Source of the DNA: G963668655 sp963668655 | GTDB taxonomy: Bacteria; Myxococcota_A; SURF-8 | Direction of reading: 5' to 3' | NCBI GenBank assembly: GCA_963668655.2 | Contig: CAXXPQ010000002.1 | Coordinates: 372,001 to 436,000, forward strand | Length of the DNA stretch: 64,000 nt | In this document: piece by piece, positions 60,428-64,000 of the stretch | Layout: each line of letters starts with the position of its first letter | Numbering within the stretch: the stretch's first letter is position 1 | The notes under the pieces: model-generated | What the model was told of the DNA's origin: nothing | What the model saw: only the letters and a program-made list of their open reading frames with translations | Databases searched by the model: none | Translations under genes and position numbers: made by a program

Positions 60428-61300
60428 TCATCGCACGCAAGCCTCGGTTTCACTGGAGATGCTGTCGTACATGTCGGCGGCTTCGCCGCGCGCCGCTTCG
60501 GGAGTGGACATGTCCCCGCTATCGTCGTAGGTGTACAGCATGCAGGCGAAGCATTCCACGAACCGGGAACGATCCACCGTTTCCGCGAAGTCCAGGTTGC
60601 AACAGGAGATGCAGGAGGAATAGCCTTCCACGTCCGGGTTCTCCGTATCCTCTACGTAAACCTGGCAGTCCTGGGAACAGGTTCCGTAATCGCCCCATTG
60701 GCCGATGACCGTCTGGCTCTGGCTGGTGCTGCAATCGAACTGGCCGTCATTGCAATATCCATAGCCGGTGGGCGTGTAATTGCTGTCCTTGCTGTCCTTC
60801 AGTTTGGGCAGCGAAAGATCCCACTCGGCATAGTTGCCGACCTCGCCGTCCATATCCATCATAGCCAGGCGGATCACGTAATCCAGGCCGCTCATCTCCG
60901 AATCGAAGTCCAGGCTTCCTTCCAGGGTCATCACGCCGTCTTCCGATACGTAGGCCTCGATACGGATGTGCTTGTCCGCGTTTCCCACATGGACGATGGC
61001 TCCGAGGATCCGCCCCAAGTCACCGAAATCCGTCTGCAATTCGATGGTGAAGCTCTGGCCGACCTCCAGGCTGGAAGGTGCGCTCTTCACCGTCACCTGG
61101 GGATAATTCGAGTCCCCCGCATGCTCGGCGGGCGGCGGACCGTCCACCACTTCCCCGCCCTGGAAATCCAGGGATTCCGTCAGCTGCTCTTCCAGTTCCT
61201 TCGTCACCTTGCGGCTGTCGCCGTCGTCCGAACAGCCCAGACCCAGAAAGGAAATCAGAAAAACGAACAAGGCAATCAAGACGATGGATTCACGTTTCAT
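60428..61300 (-). CDS. Lipoprotein with beta domain and Cys-rich tail
   Basis: A 290-residue lipoprotein: signal 'ESIVLIALFVFLISFLGLGCSDD'. Residues about 60-180 form a beta-rich domain ('FTIELQTDFGDLGRILGAIVHVG', 'GVMTLEGSLDFDSEMSGLDYVIRL') that looks Ig-like. The C-terminal third is Cys-rich ('YGYCNDGQFDC', 'GTCSQDCQVYVED', 'SSCISCCNLDF', 'ECFACMLYTYDD'). The ATG at 61300 has GGGAG upstream; longer frames upstream do not fit a signal peptide. Family unknown. Confidence 0.8.
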   Translation of the reverse strand: MKRESIVLIALFVFLISFLGLGCSDDGDSRKVTKELEEQLTESLDFQGGEVVDGPPPAEHAGDSNYPQVTVKSAPSSLEVGQSFTIELQTDFGDLGRILGAIVHVGNADKHIRIEAYVSEDGVMTLEGSLDFDSEMSGLDYVIRLAMMDMDGEVGNYAEWDLSLPKLKDSKDSNYTPTGYGYCNDGQFDCSTSQSQTVIGQWGDYGTCSQDCQVYVEDTENPDVEGYSSCISCCNLDFAETVDRSRFVECFACMLYTYDDSGDMSTPEAARGEAADMYDSISSETEACVR

Positions 61301-61399
61301 ACAACGCTCCCTTTCCCATCCGGATGGTAGTTGTCGATGCGTCTGTTTGGGGTATTTTGATAGAAAATCCCGTTTTCGTCCACATAAAATAAAAAAAAA

Positions 61400-61517
61400 G
61401 CTTGGCATCGACCTACTCTCCCACACCATCGAGGGTGCAGTACCATCGGCGCTGGAGGGCTTTACCATCGAGTTCGAGATGGGATCGGGTGTACCTCCTC
61501 CGCTATTGACACCAAGC
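61400..61517 (-). rRNA. rrf: 5S ribosomal RNA
   Basis: Read on the minus strand it begins AGCTTGGTGTCAATAGCGG, contains GGTACACCCGATCCCATC and CGAACTCGATGGTAAAGCCC, and ends GGTCGATGCCAAGCT; the two ends pair as helix I. A run of nine T follows at once, so helix I plus the T run may terminate the rRNA operon. Ends are accurate to a few bases. Confidence 0.93.
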
Positions 61518-61586
61518 TAACTTAAACTTGTGAATAGATCGAATTCCGGCGGGACATGGTCCCAGTCTTAACCTGCTTAGAAAAAT

Positions 61587-64000
<2,414 letters not shown>

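Overview
The window looks like GC-rich chromosomal DNA from a Gram-negative, LPS-bearing, chemotactic bacterium of deltaproteobacterial character (Myxococcota/Desulfobacterota neighbourhood or an allied candidate phylum). The grounds are the LolCD-BamA-Skp-LpxDA operon, an NtrB/NtrC-type pair, a twin-FHA sigma-54 activator, secreted proteins with CGDDGCGG cysteine repeats, and lipoproteins carrying Asp-Gly-Asp linkers. The placement is an inference; the partial rRNA operon at the right end would settle it.

Layout. 1-4.9 kb: the start of a GNAT acetyltransferase, an HTH-receiver protein, and a cheW-MCP pair. 4.9-9.2 kb (minus): a redox cluster of DsrE-like protein, flavodoxin, polyferredoxin-type membrane protein and lipoprotein. 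9.6-13.6 kb: a LolA-like periplasmic protein, then a sensor kinase and its sigma-54 response regulator. 13.6-14.1 kb: a 200-bp MITE-like element and a dispersed repeat. 14.1-22.4 kb (minus): one operon, lysS-lolC-lolD-bamA-skp-lpxD-lpxA, for outer-membrane building. 22.4-22.9 kb: a divergent promoter region holding a perfect 95-nt DNA cloverleaf. 22.9-28.3 kb: frr, a lidless Hsp70, a receiver-like/J-domain/TPR-like protein and an SGNH-like lipoprotein; the last two each carry a one-base frameshift in a C run. 28.9-32.7 kb: a secreted subtilase and mtnA. 33.07-33.26 kb: tRNA-Cys and tRNA-Gly. 33.4-36.4 kb: birA plus three parts of a biotin-dependent sodium-pump decarboxylase. 36.4-39.7 kb: a CGGC protein, a small membrane protein, an FHA protein fused to a degenerate CpaF/TadA ATPase, and an FmdB zinc ribbon. 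39.8-42.7 kb: neuA-neuB-neuC. 42.7-43.6 kb: an AT-rich, probably acquired, trypsin-like protease. 43.6-47.8 kb: a basic exported protein, a large lipoprotein and tatC. 48-52 kb: a membrane-anchored protein and the proS-pyrF-rlmB operon (minus). 52-55.3 kb: a lipoprotein, mlaF and an L,D-transpeptidase. 55.4-57.8 kb (minus): a small operon with rluD and pgeF. 58-61.3 kb: the twin-FHA activator and two lipoproteins. 61.4-64 kb: 5S and partial 23S rRNA on the minus strand.

Most genes concern the cell envelope: outer-membrane protein assembly (BamA, Skp), lipoprotein and lipid traffic (LolCD, LolA-like, MlaF), lipid A (LpxD, LpxA), sialic-acid-type surface sugar (NeuABC), export (TatC) and many secreted proteins or lipoproteins. 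The most unusual signals are non-coding: the four-way-junction cloverleaf at 22552-22646 and a pair of homologous ~215-bp intergenic elements (28418-28632 and 57896-58112) whose conserved blocks keep almost exactly the same spacing.
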